Assembly: GCA_022730285.1 (NCBI GenBank)
Contig: DZCQ01000005.1
Span: forward strand, 23,427-87,426
Reading direction: 5' to 3'
DNA length: 64,000 nucleotides
Origin: Flavobacterium psychrophilum
GTDB taxonomy: Bacteria; Bacteroidota; Bacteroidia; Flavobacteriales; Flavobacteriaceae
Shown: positions 54,887 through 64,000 of the stretch, one piece after another
How the letters are laid out: each line of letters starts with the position of its first letter
Numbering within the stretch: the first letter of the stretch is position 1
Translations under genes and position numbers: made by a program
Notes under the pieces: generated by a model
Databases searched by the model: none
What the model saw: the letters and a program-made list of their open reading frames with translations, nothing else
What the model was told of the DNA's origin: nothing

Positions 54887-55219
54887 ATGTTCTCAGTTTT
54901 TTTAGTGTTAATCACAATAGTTTGCTTTTTATTAATAGTAGTAATTATGGTTCAAAATCCAAAAGGAGGAGGACTTTCTTCTAGCTTTGGAAACTCCCAA
55001 ATGATAGGAGGAGTGCAAAAAACTAATGATTTTTTAGATAAAAGCACTTGGTATTTAGGAGCATTATTAATAGGGCTAATTTTATTGTCTTCTATCAGTT
55101 TCACAGGTAGCTTAAGTGATGATGCTTCAAAAGTTATTGACGAAAGTGCCATAACCTCACCAACAATCCCTACAGCTCCACAAGCAACAAAACCAGCTGC
55201 GGAACCTGCTAAAAAATAA
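54887..55219 (+). CDS. secG: Preprotein translocase subunit SecG
   Basis: A 110-residue inner-membrane subunit of the SecYEG channel. It has two helices (VFLVLITIVCFLLIVVIMVQNPK and YLGALLIGLILLSSISFTGS) with the family GGGLSSSFGNSQMIGG loop between them, and a Pro/Ala-rich C-terminal tail. It is 11 bases after the TPR gene and is followed by a terminator before groES. Confidence 0.93.
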   Translation: MFSVFLVLITIVCFLLIVVIMVQNPKGGGLSSSFGNSQMIGGVQKTNDFLDKSTWYLGALLIGLILLSSISFTGSLSDDASKVIDESAITSPTIPTAPQATKPAAEPAKK

Positions 55220-55240
55220 TTTGAAACAAAATTAATACAA

Positions 55241-55271
55241 ATGCCAGCTTGTCAAAGCTGGTATTTTTTTT
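55241..55271 (+). terminator. Terminator between secG and groES
   Basis: ATGCCAGCTT, a four-base loop, AAGCTGGTAT (one G-U pair), then eight T. It separates the secG operon from the groESL operon. Confidence 0.87.
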
Positions 55272-55279
55272 AGGTAAAA

Positions 55280-55309
55280 TTGGCAGTAAATTCAAATTGG
55301 CATATTTTG
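55280..55309 (+). promoter_or_regulatory. Probable promoter for groESL (TTG-N20-TATTTTG)
   Basis: TTG at 55280-55282 and TATTTTG at 55303-55309, spaced 20 bases apart. The -7 element is one base shorter than TAnnTTTG. No CIRCE repeat is present, so regulation is not of the HrcA type. Confidence 0.45.
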
Positions 55310-55352
55310 TGCAATAATGCTTACATACTATTAATTTTTAAAATAAACACAT

Positions 55353-55634
55353 ATGATTATGAAACCAAACATTAAGCCACTTTCAGATAGAGTTTTAATT
55401 GAACCTGTAGCTGCCGAAACTAAGACCGCTTCAGGTATTTTTATTCCAGACACTGCAAAAGAAAAACCTCAAAAAGGAAAAGTTATAGCTGTAGGTGATG
55501 GCAACAAAGATCACCAAATGACTGTAAAAGTTGGGGAAACAGTTTTGTACGGAAAATATGCTGGTACAGAATTAAAACTAGACGGAATAGACTATTTAAT
55601 AATGCGAGAAGACGATATATTAGCAATAATTTAA
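55353..55634 (+). CDS. groES: Co-chaperonin GroES
   Basis: The lid of the GroEL chamber. The 93 residues carry [17 protein letters not shown], the mobile-loop segment [20 protein letters not shown] and the C-terminal [13 protein letters not shown]. The start may be 55353 or the ATG two codons later (55359). groEL starts 26 bases downstream. Confidence 0.97.
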   Translation: MIMKPNIKPLSDRVLIEPVAAETKTASGIFIPDTAKEKPQKGKVIAVGDGNKDHQMTVKVGETVLYGKYAGTELKLDGIDYLIMREDDILAII

Positions 55635-55642
55635 ATCTTTAA

Positions 55643-57292
<1,650 letters not shown>

Positions 57293-57313
57293 TTTTCATT
57301 TATAAATTCTAAT

Positions 57314-57352
57314 AAAAACCGATGGTGGACTTACTCTACTATCGGTTTTTTT
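57314..57352 (+). terminator. Terminator after groEL
   Basis: AAAACCGATGGT pairs with ACTATCGGTTTT (one mismatch or wobble), followed by a T-run, 22 bases past the groEL stop. Confidence 0.85.
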
Positions 57353-57471
57353 GTGTTTTAAATTTTTGAAATTACCAAATATTTTTTTTGGGTTGCTATT
57401 TTGTAATTCCTTTTTTTTTATTAATATTGACAAATAAATATAGAGCAACTATTTTTTAGAATCTTTTAGAA

Positions 57472-57750
57472 ATGAGAAAGAGCAAAATTACTGAATTAGA
57501 TAAAGATAATTTAGAAAGACTTATTACAATGGCTCAAGAAGAAAGAAAACCTTTTGATGCTATTAAGGAAGAATTTGGAATACCAGAAAGTGAGGTTACG
57601 GAATTTATGCGTAAGCGTTTGCCAAAGGATAAATTTGAAATCTGGAAGAAAAAGTCACTTGCAACAAAGTCAAAACCAAAACAAATAAATATAGATGAGT
57701 TTGATGAAGATTTAGATGGAAAATATTATTTGAAAAACAAATTTGATTAA
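57472..57750 (+). CDS. DUF2805 (TIGR03643-like) small protein
   Basis: A 92-residue basic protein. The core MAQEERKPFDAIKEEFGIPESEVTEFMRKRLPKDKFEIWKKK matches the DUF2805/TIGR03643 pattern, a helix-turn-helix-like short domain of unknown function. The C-terminal part is charged and ends KYYLKNKFD. It converges with the last pigment-cluster gene, 9 bases away. A DNA-binding role is possible but not shown. Confidence 0.72.
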   Translation: MRKSKITELDKDNLERLITMAQEERKPFDAIKEEFGIPESEVTEFMRKRLPKDKFEIWKKKSLATKSKPKQINIDEFDEDLDGKYYLKNKFD

Positions 57751-57759
57751 TCTTGCCTA

Positions 57760-59046
57760 CTATCTTTTATCAAAAAAGTGAATTGGCTTTCTACTCATAG
57801 GATTAAATACTAACGAAGATAATACTGTTTTTTCTATAAATTCAATTCTAGGCGTAACTCTGAGTTTTGCTCGAAAATGGTCTTTAATTTCCTGTAAAAA
57901 ACTATTTGTTTGTGTTTTAGAAGCAATTTTAATCACAATTTCATCAGTCCCTAAATTGTTTGTATAAATCTCTATAACATGAAGTTCAATATCTTCAAAA
58001 TTAGTTAATATATCGTTCATTGCTGGAGGATATAAGGTGGTTCCTTTGTATTTAATCATTTGTTGTTTTCTTCCTAAAACAGGACCTACACGAATAGTAT
58101 TTCTGCCACAGAGGCAAGGTTTGTTGTGTAATTGCACAATATCACCAGTTTTAAATCTAATCAGTGGCATTGCCTCAACTCCTAGGGTTGTAAAGGCAAG
58201 TTCGCCAACCTCCCCGTTTTTAACTGGATTATTATTATTGTCTAAAACTTCGATAATAATTAATTCTGGATGATGATGTCCACCCACACCAAACTTACAT
58301 TCTGTGAAGGCTGTACTCATCTCAGTAGAAGCATAGGTAGAAAAAAGTTGTATATTCCACTTATCGGTTATTTTTTTAGACAAAATGCTTTGCGTAAAAT
58401 CTTGATTTCTAAGAGATTCTCCAATACAAATTGCTCCTTTAATACTAGATTTGTTGTAATTTATTTCATGATTTTCGGCATATTCTATGAGTTTTAATAA
58501 AAATGATGGAACGGTAATTAAATAAGTAGGTTTGTATTTTAAAATAGAATCCCATTGTAATTCTGGGATTCCAGCTCCAACTCTAATTACTCCAACTTTC
58601 ATTTTTCGTAACCCCAAAAAATATGCAAGACCTGCCATAAACCGTCTATCCATTGTAGTCATAAGCTGTACTACATCTCCTTCTTTTATTCCTGTACAGT
58701 CAAAGGAAATCGCTTCGTTGTATGCTAATCTGTTTAAATCATTATCAGTTAATCCAAAAGTTACTGGATCTCCAAGAGTTCCAGAAGTGGTAGCATAATC
58801 TATAATTTTGTGTGTTGGAACGCAAAGAAAATCATCATTGTTTTTTTGTAAGTCTTCCTTTGTGGTTGGTGGTATTTTTTGTAAATCTTTAATTGTTTTT
58901 ATCTCAGAAATCAAAATATGTTCTCTTTGGAAAAGTTTTTTGTAATAGGGAGAATTTTCAGCAACATAGATAAGTGTTTCCGAAAGTTTTTGCTCTTGAA
59001 ATTTCTTAATCTCATCTACCGAAGCGGTTTCTATTTTTGGAATCAT
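57760..59046 (-). CDS. Phenylacetate-CoA-ligase-like AMP-forming enzyme (pigment cluster)
   Basis: A 428-residue adenylate-forming enzyme of the PaaK type that would activate a carboxylic acid. The phosphate-binding loop is TTSGTLGDPVTF, then STYASTEMSTAFTEC, ELAFTTLGVEAMPLIRFKTGDI and the metal-site-like CLCGRNTIRVGPVLGRKQQMIKYKG. In flexirubin-type clusters such an enzyme is often found; activation of an aromatic or fatty acid is the likely job. It overlaps the C45 gene start region by 4 bases (ATGA), so it is coupled as the last gene of the visible operon. Confidence 0.85.
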   Translation of the reverse strand: MIPKIETASVDEIKKFQEQKLSETLIYVAENSPYYKKLFQREHILISEIKTIKDLQKIPPTTKEDLQKNNDDFLCVPTHKIIDYATTSGTLGDPVTFGLTDNDLNRLAYNEAISFDCTGIKEGDVVQLMTTMDRRFMAGLAYFLGLRKMKVGVIRVGAGIPELQWDSILKYKPTYLITVPSFLLKLIEYAENHEINYNKSSIKGAICIGESLRNQDFTQSILSKKITDKWNIQLFSTYASTEMSTAFTECKFGVGGHHHPELIIIEVLDNNNNPVKNGEVGELAFTTLGVEAMPLIRFKTGDIVQLHNKPCLCGRNTIRVGPVLGRKQQMIKYKGTTLYPPAMNDILTNFEDIELHVIEIYTNNLGTDEIVIKIASKTQTNSFLQEIKDHFRAKLRVTPRIEFIEKTVLSSLVFNPMSRKPIHFFDKR

Positions 59047-60719
59047 TTTAATTTATGTGCTATTTTTTTTAAATATTTTTCTATTTCTATTTTTTCAGGC
59101 AAAGTGGTTATTTCTTTAGTTAGTGCTTTTTCAAATTCTAATTTTGCTAAATTGTATTGTTTTGTAAGATAGTAATATTTTCCTGTTTTAAAATACACCA
59201 CCCAATAATCAGGGTTTAAAGATTGGTAATTTTGAATAAAATTAATCGAAATTACTGCCTTTTTATTTAATAATAGATCTATTTTTTCATCTTCAATTCT
59301 AAATAATTCATACTTTTTAAAAGTATCGGAATCTACAAAAGAATCTTTTTTAATATTTAATTTTTCTATTTGCAAAGATTGAATGTCCTCTGGGTTTCTT
59401 TTTTGGTTAAATATATTATTTAAATCGTAACAAACAAATTCACCTAGTTGGTAGGGGTTTGCAGAGACCCAAACCAATAATTGTTCAGGTTTAAAAATAA
59501 TTCCATGATGTGCCAATAATTGATTTATTGCTTTTTCGTTTCCATAGCCTAAAAGCAAGTTATTTACTCCTTTTGTATTTCTTAGAATATTTGCGGCAAT
59601 TTGCGGGTTAATCTTAGGGTTTTCGTTTAGTAATTCTAACATTCTATTATACCTGTATTGTGAGTGACTATTTTTTATTTGCTCTGTATTCCGACTATCT
59701 TCTTTTAGTTCGTTACTCTGAAAATGGTTAGAACAAACAAGTTCATTTGTATTTGGAACGTCATATACCCCAAAATTATTAGGGGATACTTCTATTAAAA
59801 TTGCTTTTTTATCATAAGCACTCCCCACCATGATGGACTCTGATACAAAAACTTTTTTGCTTTTTGCTATTGTGATTGCTTCGTCAATATTTTTTGCATA
59901 TTGCAAAATTTCTCTGCTTACTATGGATATGGGTGTTTTGGCAATAAGTGGAATTTTAGATTTTCCAGCATTAATGGTGATGGTTACCCCTTTGTTATTC
60001 ATGCCAGAACATACTCCTATCATGCCTGCCCATGTAACCATCATAAAAGGGTATCCTTTTTCTGGATTTACAAATGCTACAATTTTATCTTTAGCAAATT
60101 CATCTCCCGCATAAAAATCAAAGTTTCGTCCAATAATTAGGCTTCCATCTTCCGATTTATTCCCCCATGCGGCAAAGGAAGTACAACCAACTAGTGCTAA
60201 GTCTTGTAGTGCGTGTCCTATATCATGTGCACCATGCAGGTATAAAGAACGTAAATATGCTGGGGCAATATTGTCAAAATTTGAAGAAGAATATCTGGAA
60301 ATACCATATATTTCTGTTTTATATTCTTCAGGAACGTTTAAGTATAATTTTCGGTTATACCATTTTAGAAAGCCTCTTAGCAATTTTTGTTTTGTTTTAG
60401 AGGGTAGTAAATTATTAATTTTTGAAAAAAATACTGTTTCTTGTTTTTTTAATAAACTATCGGTTAATGCTCCAGCTATTAAACCACGTTGTAGAGCATC
60501 TCCTTCTAAATAAAGCTCCCATAAACCTTGCTTATTTTTAAGTAAAAAATTGTTTCCTACCGAATATTTTGTATTAGAATATTTTTTTACAACAGGAATG
60601 TCGTTGTTATATTCCTTTAGTTGAGGTTGGTGGTGCAATGAATTGTACGTTCCACACGACAATTGCATTGTGAATAATAATGCACAAATAAATATATTTA
60701 TATATCTTGTTGACTGCAT
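59043..60719 (-). CDS. C45-family autoproteolytic acyltransferase/hydrolase, lipoprotein
   Basis: An N-terminal-nucleophile (Ntn) hydrolase of the acyl-CoA:6-aminopenicillanate acyltransferase type, 558 residues. A lipoprotein-like signal (FICALLFTMQLSCGT, Cys22) precedes the propeptide region; the presumed self-cleavage Cys is in LVGCTSFAAWGNKSEDG (Cys179), followed by SLIIGRNFDFYAGDE. In pigment clusters these proteins may attach the acyl or alkyl ester. The C-terminal ~90 residues are TPR-like (YYLTKQYNLAKLEFEKAL). It overlaps the oxidoreductase gene by 22 bases. Confidence 0.82.
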   Translation of the reverse strand: MQSTRYINIFICALLFTMQLSCGTYNSLHHQPQLKEYNNDIPVVKKYSNTKYSVGNNFLLKNKQGLWELYLEGDALQRGLIAGALTDSLLKKQETVFFSKINNLLPSKTKQKLLRGFLKWYNRKLYLNVPEEYKTEIYGISRYSSSNFDNIAPAYLRSLYLHGAHDIGHALQDLALVGCTSFAAWGNKSEDGSLIIGRNFDFYAGDEFAKDKIVAFVNPEKGYPFMMVTWAGMIGVCSGMNNKGVTITINAGKSKIPLIAKTPISIVSREILQYAKNIDEAITIAKSKKVFVSESIMVGSAYDKKAILIEVSPNNFGVYDVPNTNELVCSNHFQSNELKEDSRNTEQIKNSHSQYRYNRMLELLNENPKINPQIAANILRNTKGVNNLLLGYGNEKAINQLLAHHGIIFKPEQLLVWVSANPYQLGEFVCYDLNNIFNQKRNPEDIQSLQIEKLNIKKDSFVDSDTFKKYELFRIEDEKIDLLLNKKAVISINFIQNYQSLNPDYWVVYFKTGKYYYLTKQYNLAKLEFEKALTKEITTLPEKIEIEKYLKKIAHKLK

Positions 60720-62236
60720 TTATTTTCTTGAAAAGAGTTAATTTTATTTACTAAATATTCTTTACCTACAATTTCAGAACAAGTAACAACTGCCCCAATG
60801 GTCACTCCTAACACCCCATGCATATTAATACTTTGTCCAGTTAGTAATAAGTTGTCTAATTTAGTTTTACTTGCAATAAATGTTATCATAGAATTGTTAG
60901 AATCTTTTTCATAGCCATACATATTGCCTTGATGTCCACCTATAAAATCCCTGTAAGACAATGGTGTTGAGCAATGTATGGATTTAATACAATTTCTAAT
61001 GGAGGGAAATTTTATTTCGATTTCTTGCAAAAATCTTTCTGTTTTTCTGTTTTTAAATTCTTCATAACTTTCGCCTCTATCCTTTTTTTCTGCGGTTGTA
61101 TTTTTGGTATGATGCCATGGTTTTAAATCATCATATTTCATGTAAGTAATAAAGGTCATGCCATCTGCCCATTCGGTATTTTTACTAGCATTCATAGAAG
61201 ACATATACGCCATAGGCCAAGAATTTTCTGTGTATTCTTGTGAAGTCCAGATGTTATCAACGCTTTTAAAATGGTAATAATTATGATTTAAGTATGGAAA
61301 AGACTTTGGTTTAAATACAATGTACAAACTAAAGGCAGAAATCCCACCTTTTAAACTATCAATTCTTTTGAAATATGATTTCCTGAAGTTATTTTCGCCA
61401 ACCATTTTTAAGGTTGCTTTCGGGTCTATATTTGAAATAAAAGTTTTGCCATAAATTGTATTTCCATCTTTTGTTTGTGCCGAAATAACCTTGTTTTCTT
61501 CTACATTAAAACGCACCACTTCTTGGTATTTATATACTTCTCCACCATTTAGCTTTAGTTGCTTGATAAGTTGTTTGGTTATTTGACTGCCACCATTTAT
61601 ACATCTCCAAGCACTTTGTATATAAGAGTTTACAGAAAGTGCATGTACATAGAATGGAGATTTTTCTGGAATTCCCGCATATAAAAAGTTAGTGCCGCTT
61701 AGTACCGCTTGTAATTTTTTGTTCTCTGTAAAACTCTCAATATGTTCTTTTGCATTTATCGCTAAAATATCGTTGTTGTATTCCCCTTCGTGGTTTAAGT
61801 TATATAACGGAAAATAATTACACGTTTTTATTATCTCTTGGCAATATCTTTGGATGTTTTCTTTTTCTTCTGGAAAGAAATTTGTTAATTGATGGATAAA
61901 GTTTTCATAACCTTGTGCATGAGGAAATTCTTCATTGCTATCTTCAAGTGAAACAATATCAAAGCCATTTTCATTCATTTTTTGGATGTTCAAATCTTGC
62001 ATTATACCAAGATAATTAAAGTATTGGTATAAATTTTGCCCTTTTTTCAAGCCACCTATGTAATGAATTCCTGTGTCAAAAATGGTTTTGTCTCTCACAA
62101 ATGTTTGTAAGTTTCCACCAAACTGGTTATTTTTTTCTAACACGCAAACACTATACCCCTCTTTTGCTAATATCACAGCCGATACTAATCCGCCAAGTCC
62201 GCTACCAATTATAACTATATCGTATTCCTTTTTCAT
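60698..62236 (-). CDS. CrtI-like FAD-dependent oxidoreductase
   Basis: A 512-residue flavoprotein of the phytoene-desaturase/amine-oxidase type. The dinucleotide-binding motif is at the N-terminus (YDIVIIGSGLGGLVSAVILAKEGYSV, then EKNNQFGGNLQTF), with SGTNFLYAGIPEKSP further on and a C-terminal LLTGQSINMHGVLGVTIGAVVT segment typical of CrtI-like proteins. In a pigment cluster it may change the polyene or the aromatic ring. It overlaps the exporter fusion by 4 bases (ATGA) and the C45 gene by 22 bases. Confidence 0.85.
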   Translation of the reverse strand: MKKEYDIVIIGSGLGGLVSAVILAKEGYSVCVLEKNNQFGGNLQTFVRDKTIFDTGIHYIGGLKKGQNLYQYFNYLGIMQDLNIQKMNENGFDIVSLEDSNEEFPHAQGYENFIHQLTNFFPEEKENIQRYCQEIIKTCNYFPLYNLNHEGEYNNDILAINAKEHIESFTENKKLQAVLSGTNFLYAGIPEKSPFYVHALSVNSYIQSAWRCINGGSQITKQLIKQLKLNGGEVYKYQEVVRFNVEENKVISAQTKDGNTIYGKTFISNIDPKATLKMVGENNFRKSYFKRIDSLKGGISAFSLYIVFKPKSFPYLNHNYYHFKSVDNIWTSQEYTENSWPMAYMSSMNASKNTEWADGMTFITYMKYDDLKPWHHTKNTTAEKKDRGESYEEFKNRKTERFLQEIEIKFPSIRNCIKSIHCSTPLSYRDFIGGHQGNMYGYEKDSNNSMITFIASKTKLDNLLLTGQSINMHGVLGVTIGAVVTCSEIVGKEYLVNKINSFQENKCSQQDI

Positions 62237-64000
62237 AGTTTCTTTAAAACTGCCATTTCATTTGTTTTTAGCTGAATTGTAAAGCCAATTGCTGCAAAAT
62301 TACTTATATTTTGGATTTGTTTTAGTAAAATTAATGTTCCTGTAAATGTACTTATTTCTTCTAAAAAAATGTTGTTGGAGATTAAAATTACTTGGTATTT
62401 TTCAAAAACAATAGGCTTTTTGTCTAAATAGGTAATAGTTCTCTTTTTTAAATAGCAATTAGTTTTGGCTACATTTCTATAGTTTTCATCTTCTATGTAA
62501 CTATCAATTTTTCGTTGCGATTGCTGTAAAGATAATAAAATATCTAACTCGCCATAATCATTCGCAAAATGCAATATGGTATCTTTTGCTCCAACAAAAC
62601 TGTTTATTCTAAAAAATAGATGGTTGTTTTTAATAAAGTTATTTTTAACCGATTGAATAATATCTGTTTCTTTATAGTCAAAACTATTTAGCAAAGTGGA
62701 TTTAAAATAGAGAGCATCTTCTTGTTCGTTTCTAATTTGTTGGTATTTTTCTTTAAAATAGATGTTAATTTTTTTCGTTCTATCTTTATAATTTAAACCA
62801 AAAGAAGTGTCTTTTATAGCTATTCTGTCCAATATTTTTACAGTTGTTTTTGCTTTGTATAGCATAAAATCTCCCTTTGGAGAGCCTTCTGAATAGCCAT
62901 GAATTATAATTGGAATGATGTCTAAATTAAATTGTTCGGCCAAGAAAAAAGCTCCTTTATGAAAACGCTTTACCGTGTTATCTACCGATCTTGTTCCTTC
63001 TGGGAAAACCATCAGCGAATATCCTTGGTTTACTTTTTCTTGTAAATGTTCTATTCCATTATCAATACCACTAGAAACTGGATAAAAGCCTGCGAGTCTA
63101 ACTCCTTTTCCAAAAAACGGCGAATTGTAAACCCAATCGCTTACTAGAAAAATTATTTTCGGACTTAACATTCCTACAGCAAGAATATCCAAAAAAGAGG
63201 TGTGGTTTGCTATTATTACCGCTGGTTTTTCAAAATTTTCATTCCTTGAATTTAGTATTTTTCTTTTTACAGACGGATAGGTTAAAAACACAGAATACAT
63301 AAATTTAGACATTATATAATGAAAAGCTTGCATTTTTTTAGCTTTGGAAATAGGTGTAATTTTTACCATTATTGTTCCAATGATAGATAAAATTAAACCT
63401 CCTAAACCATAGTATAAAAAGGAAAGTGTAGAATGCAGTAATCTTTTTAACTCAAAGGGTGGGTTTCCCTTTTGCACCTGAAATCCTACAAAGAAATAAA
63501 AAACCAATGGTTGTACTACAAATGTTATTAATAATGCCGAGAAAATACCAATTATCCCAATTAAGGCAATAGATTGTAATGCAGGATGTTTGGCAATAAT
63601 AAGTACTCCAATACCTAAAATTGTAGTTGCTACCGATAGTAATATGGAAGTTTTGTAAGTAGGTAATTCAATTTTACCAAAGGTATGTTCCTTTTGTAAT
63701 GCCATGGTCATAAATATGCTGTAATCTACACCAATACCGAATATTAATGTGCAAACTATAATATTAATTACATTAAATTGAATGCTAAAAAGACCCATTG
63801 TTCCTGTTGTAATTAGCCAGCTTACAGCAATAGGAATAATGCTAACTATTACCAATTCTATTCGTTTGAAAGTAAGAAATAGAACAATAAATATTAGAAT
63901 AAAAGAATAGTTAACCAGTTTTTCAAAATTAGATTTAAGAGCCGAAAGAAAGACCTGATTGGTTTCTTGTCTGTCTATGACAACAATGTTTTTTTGTTTT
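62233..64000 (-). CDS. MMPL exporter / PlsC acyltransferase / methyltransferase fusion, partial
   Basis: The frame stays open through the right edge (residues such as KNIVVIDRQETNQ are encoded beyond the TTG at 63855), so the 5' part is missing. The visible 588 residues begin in the last MMPL/RND helices (FGIGVDYSIFMTMALQ), followed by a PlsC acyltransferase (IANHTSFLDILAVGM with HX4D, FPEGTRSVDN) and a C-terminal region placed like a class I methyltransferase. There the usual SAM-binding glycine loop reads LHFANDYGELDILL, which lacks most glycines. The trifunctional arrangement is known from flavobacterial flexirubin-type clusters. It probably moves and acylates the pigment. Confidence 0.83.
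   Translation of the reverse strand, partial: KQKNIVVIDRQETNQVFLSALKSNFEKLVNYSFILIFIVLFLTFKRIELVIVSIIPIAVSWLITTGTMGLFSIQFNVINIIVCTLIFGIGVDYSIFMTMALQKEHTFGKIELPTYKTSILLSVATTILGIGVLIIAKHPALQSIALIGIIGIFSALLITFVVQPLVFYFFVGFQVQKGNPPFELKRLLHSTLSFLYYGLGGLILSIIGTIMVKITPISKAKKMQAFHYIMSKFMYSVFLTYPSVKRKILNSRNENFEKPAVIIANHTSFLDILAVGMLSPKIIFLVSDWVYNSPFFGKGVRLAGFYPVSSGIDNGIEHLQEKVNQGYSLMVFPEGTRSVDNTVKRFHKGAFFLAEQFNLDIIPIIIHGYSEGSPKGDFMLYKAKTTVKILDRIAIKDTSFGLNYKDRTKKINIYFKEKYQQIRNEQEDALYFKSTLLNSFDYKETDIIQSVKNNFIKNNHLFFRINSFVGAKDTILHFANDYGELDILLSLQQSQRKIDSYIEDENYRNVAKTNCYLKKRTITYLDKKPIVFEKYQVILISNNIFLEEISTFTGTLILLKQIQNISNFAAIGFTIQLKTNEMAVLKKL

Noticed and set aside
55272-55352. CIRCE-type heat-shock operator before groES
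   Set aside because: No TTAGCACTC-N9-GAGTGCTAA repeat is present in the upstream region.

Overview
The window reads as chromosomal DNA of a low-GC member of the Bacteroidota, family Flavobacteriaceae (Flavobacterium or a close relative). The support is: gliding-motility genes gldB and gldC; two secreted proteins with type IX secretion (T9SS) type A C-terminal sorting domains; families largely confined to this phylum (DUF4271, DUF4296, DUF5686, BT_3928-type DoxX-thioredoxin fusion, S46 dipeptidyl peptidase); promoters of the flavobacterial TAnnTTTG type, often only 15-20 bases ahead of the start codon; A-rich rather than Shine-Dalgarno leaders; and a flexirubin/aryl-polyene-type pigment cluster entering at the right edge. 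I see no phage, IS element, CRISPR array, tRNA or rRNA.

Layout. 1-2400: end of a T9SS cargo gene, a terminator, an rRNA pseudouridine synthase, a small NTF2-like protein, then a nested inverted-repeat element. 2411-6909 (minus): alpha/beta hydrolase, aminopeptidase P, enoyl-CoA hydratase-like protein, HemD, DUF4271. 7008-12569 (plus): polyprenol-phosphate mannose synthase, dihydroorotase, DUF4296 lipoprotein, RbfA, FtsX-like permease, PepT. 12600-17913: FolP, duplicated DUF1599, DoxX-thioredoxin fusion, TlpA-like lipoprotein, TpiA, ThyA, bifunctional nuclease. 18142-24265: EtfBA facing PdhB across a palindrome-bearing promoter region, a DUF5686 protein, pyrophosphatase. 24308-30162 (minus): HD hydrolase, acyl-ACP desaturase with PlsC acyltransferase, bacilliredoxin, HAD, MetG. 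30288-32523: LD-carboxypeptidase and RarA. 32532-40868 (minus): a YjjG / RadC / SWIM-zinc-finger / Mpl run and an S46 dipeptidyl peptidase. 40980-41758: a DUF3050 gene broken by a nonsense codon and a frameshift. 42569-45618: NadE, GldB-GldC, EngB and an alpha/beta hydrolase. 46046-52165: a 997-aa T9SS esterase-like protein, iron alcohol dehydrogenase, MiaB. 52278-57292: sigma-54 activator, LptE, TPR protein, SecG, GroES-GroEL. 57760-64000 (minus): four tightly coupled genes of a pigment cluster.

Functional themes. Several blocks concern the envelope: LptE, SecG, Mpl, LD-carboxypeptidase, desaturase plus PlsC, GldBC and T9SS cargo. A redox-protein pair (14052-15669) precedes tpiA. The right-hand cluster (MMPL exporter-acyltransferase-methyltransferase fusion, CrtI-like oxidoreductase, C45 acyltransferase/hydrolase, PaaK-like ligase) fits tailoring and placement of a flexirubin-like polyene pigment.

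Most genes are ordinary flavobacterial core genes. The least expected observations are the doubly damaged DUF3050 gene, the nested palindromic element at 2245-2402, the perfect palindrome in the etfB/pdhB divergent region, five genes that need TTG-type start codons, a decayed copy of a T9SS gene end at about 50607-50665, and the apparently degenerate methyltransferase domain at the right edge. I found no convincing evidence for a wholly new system.
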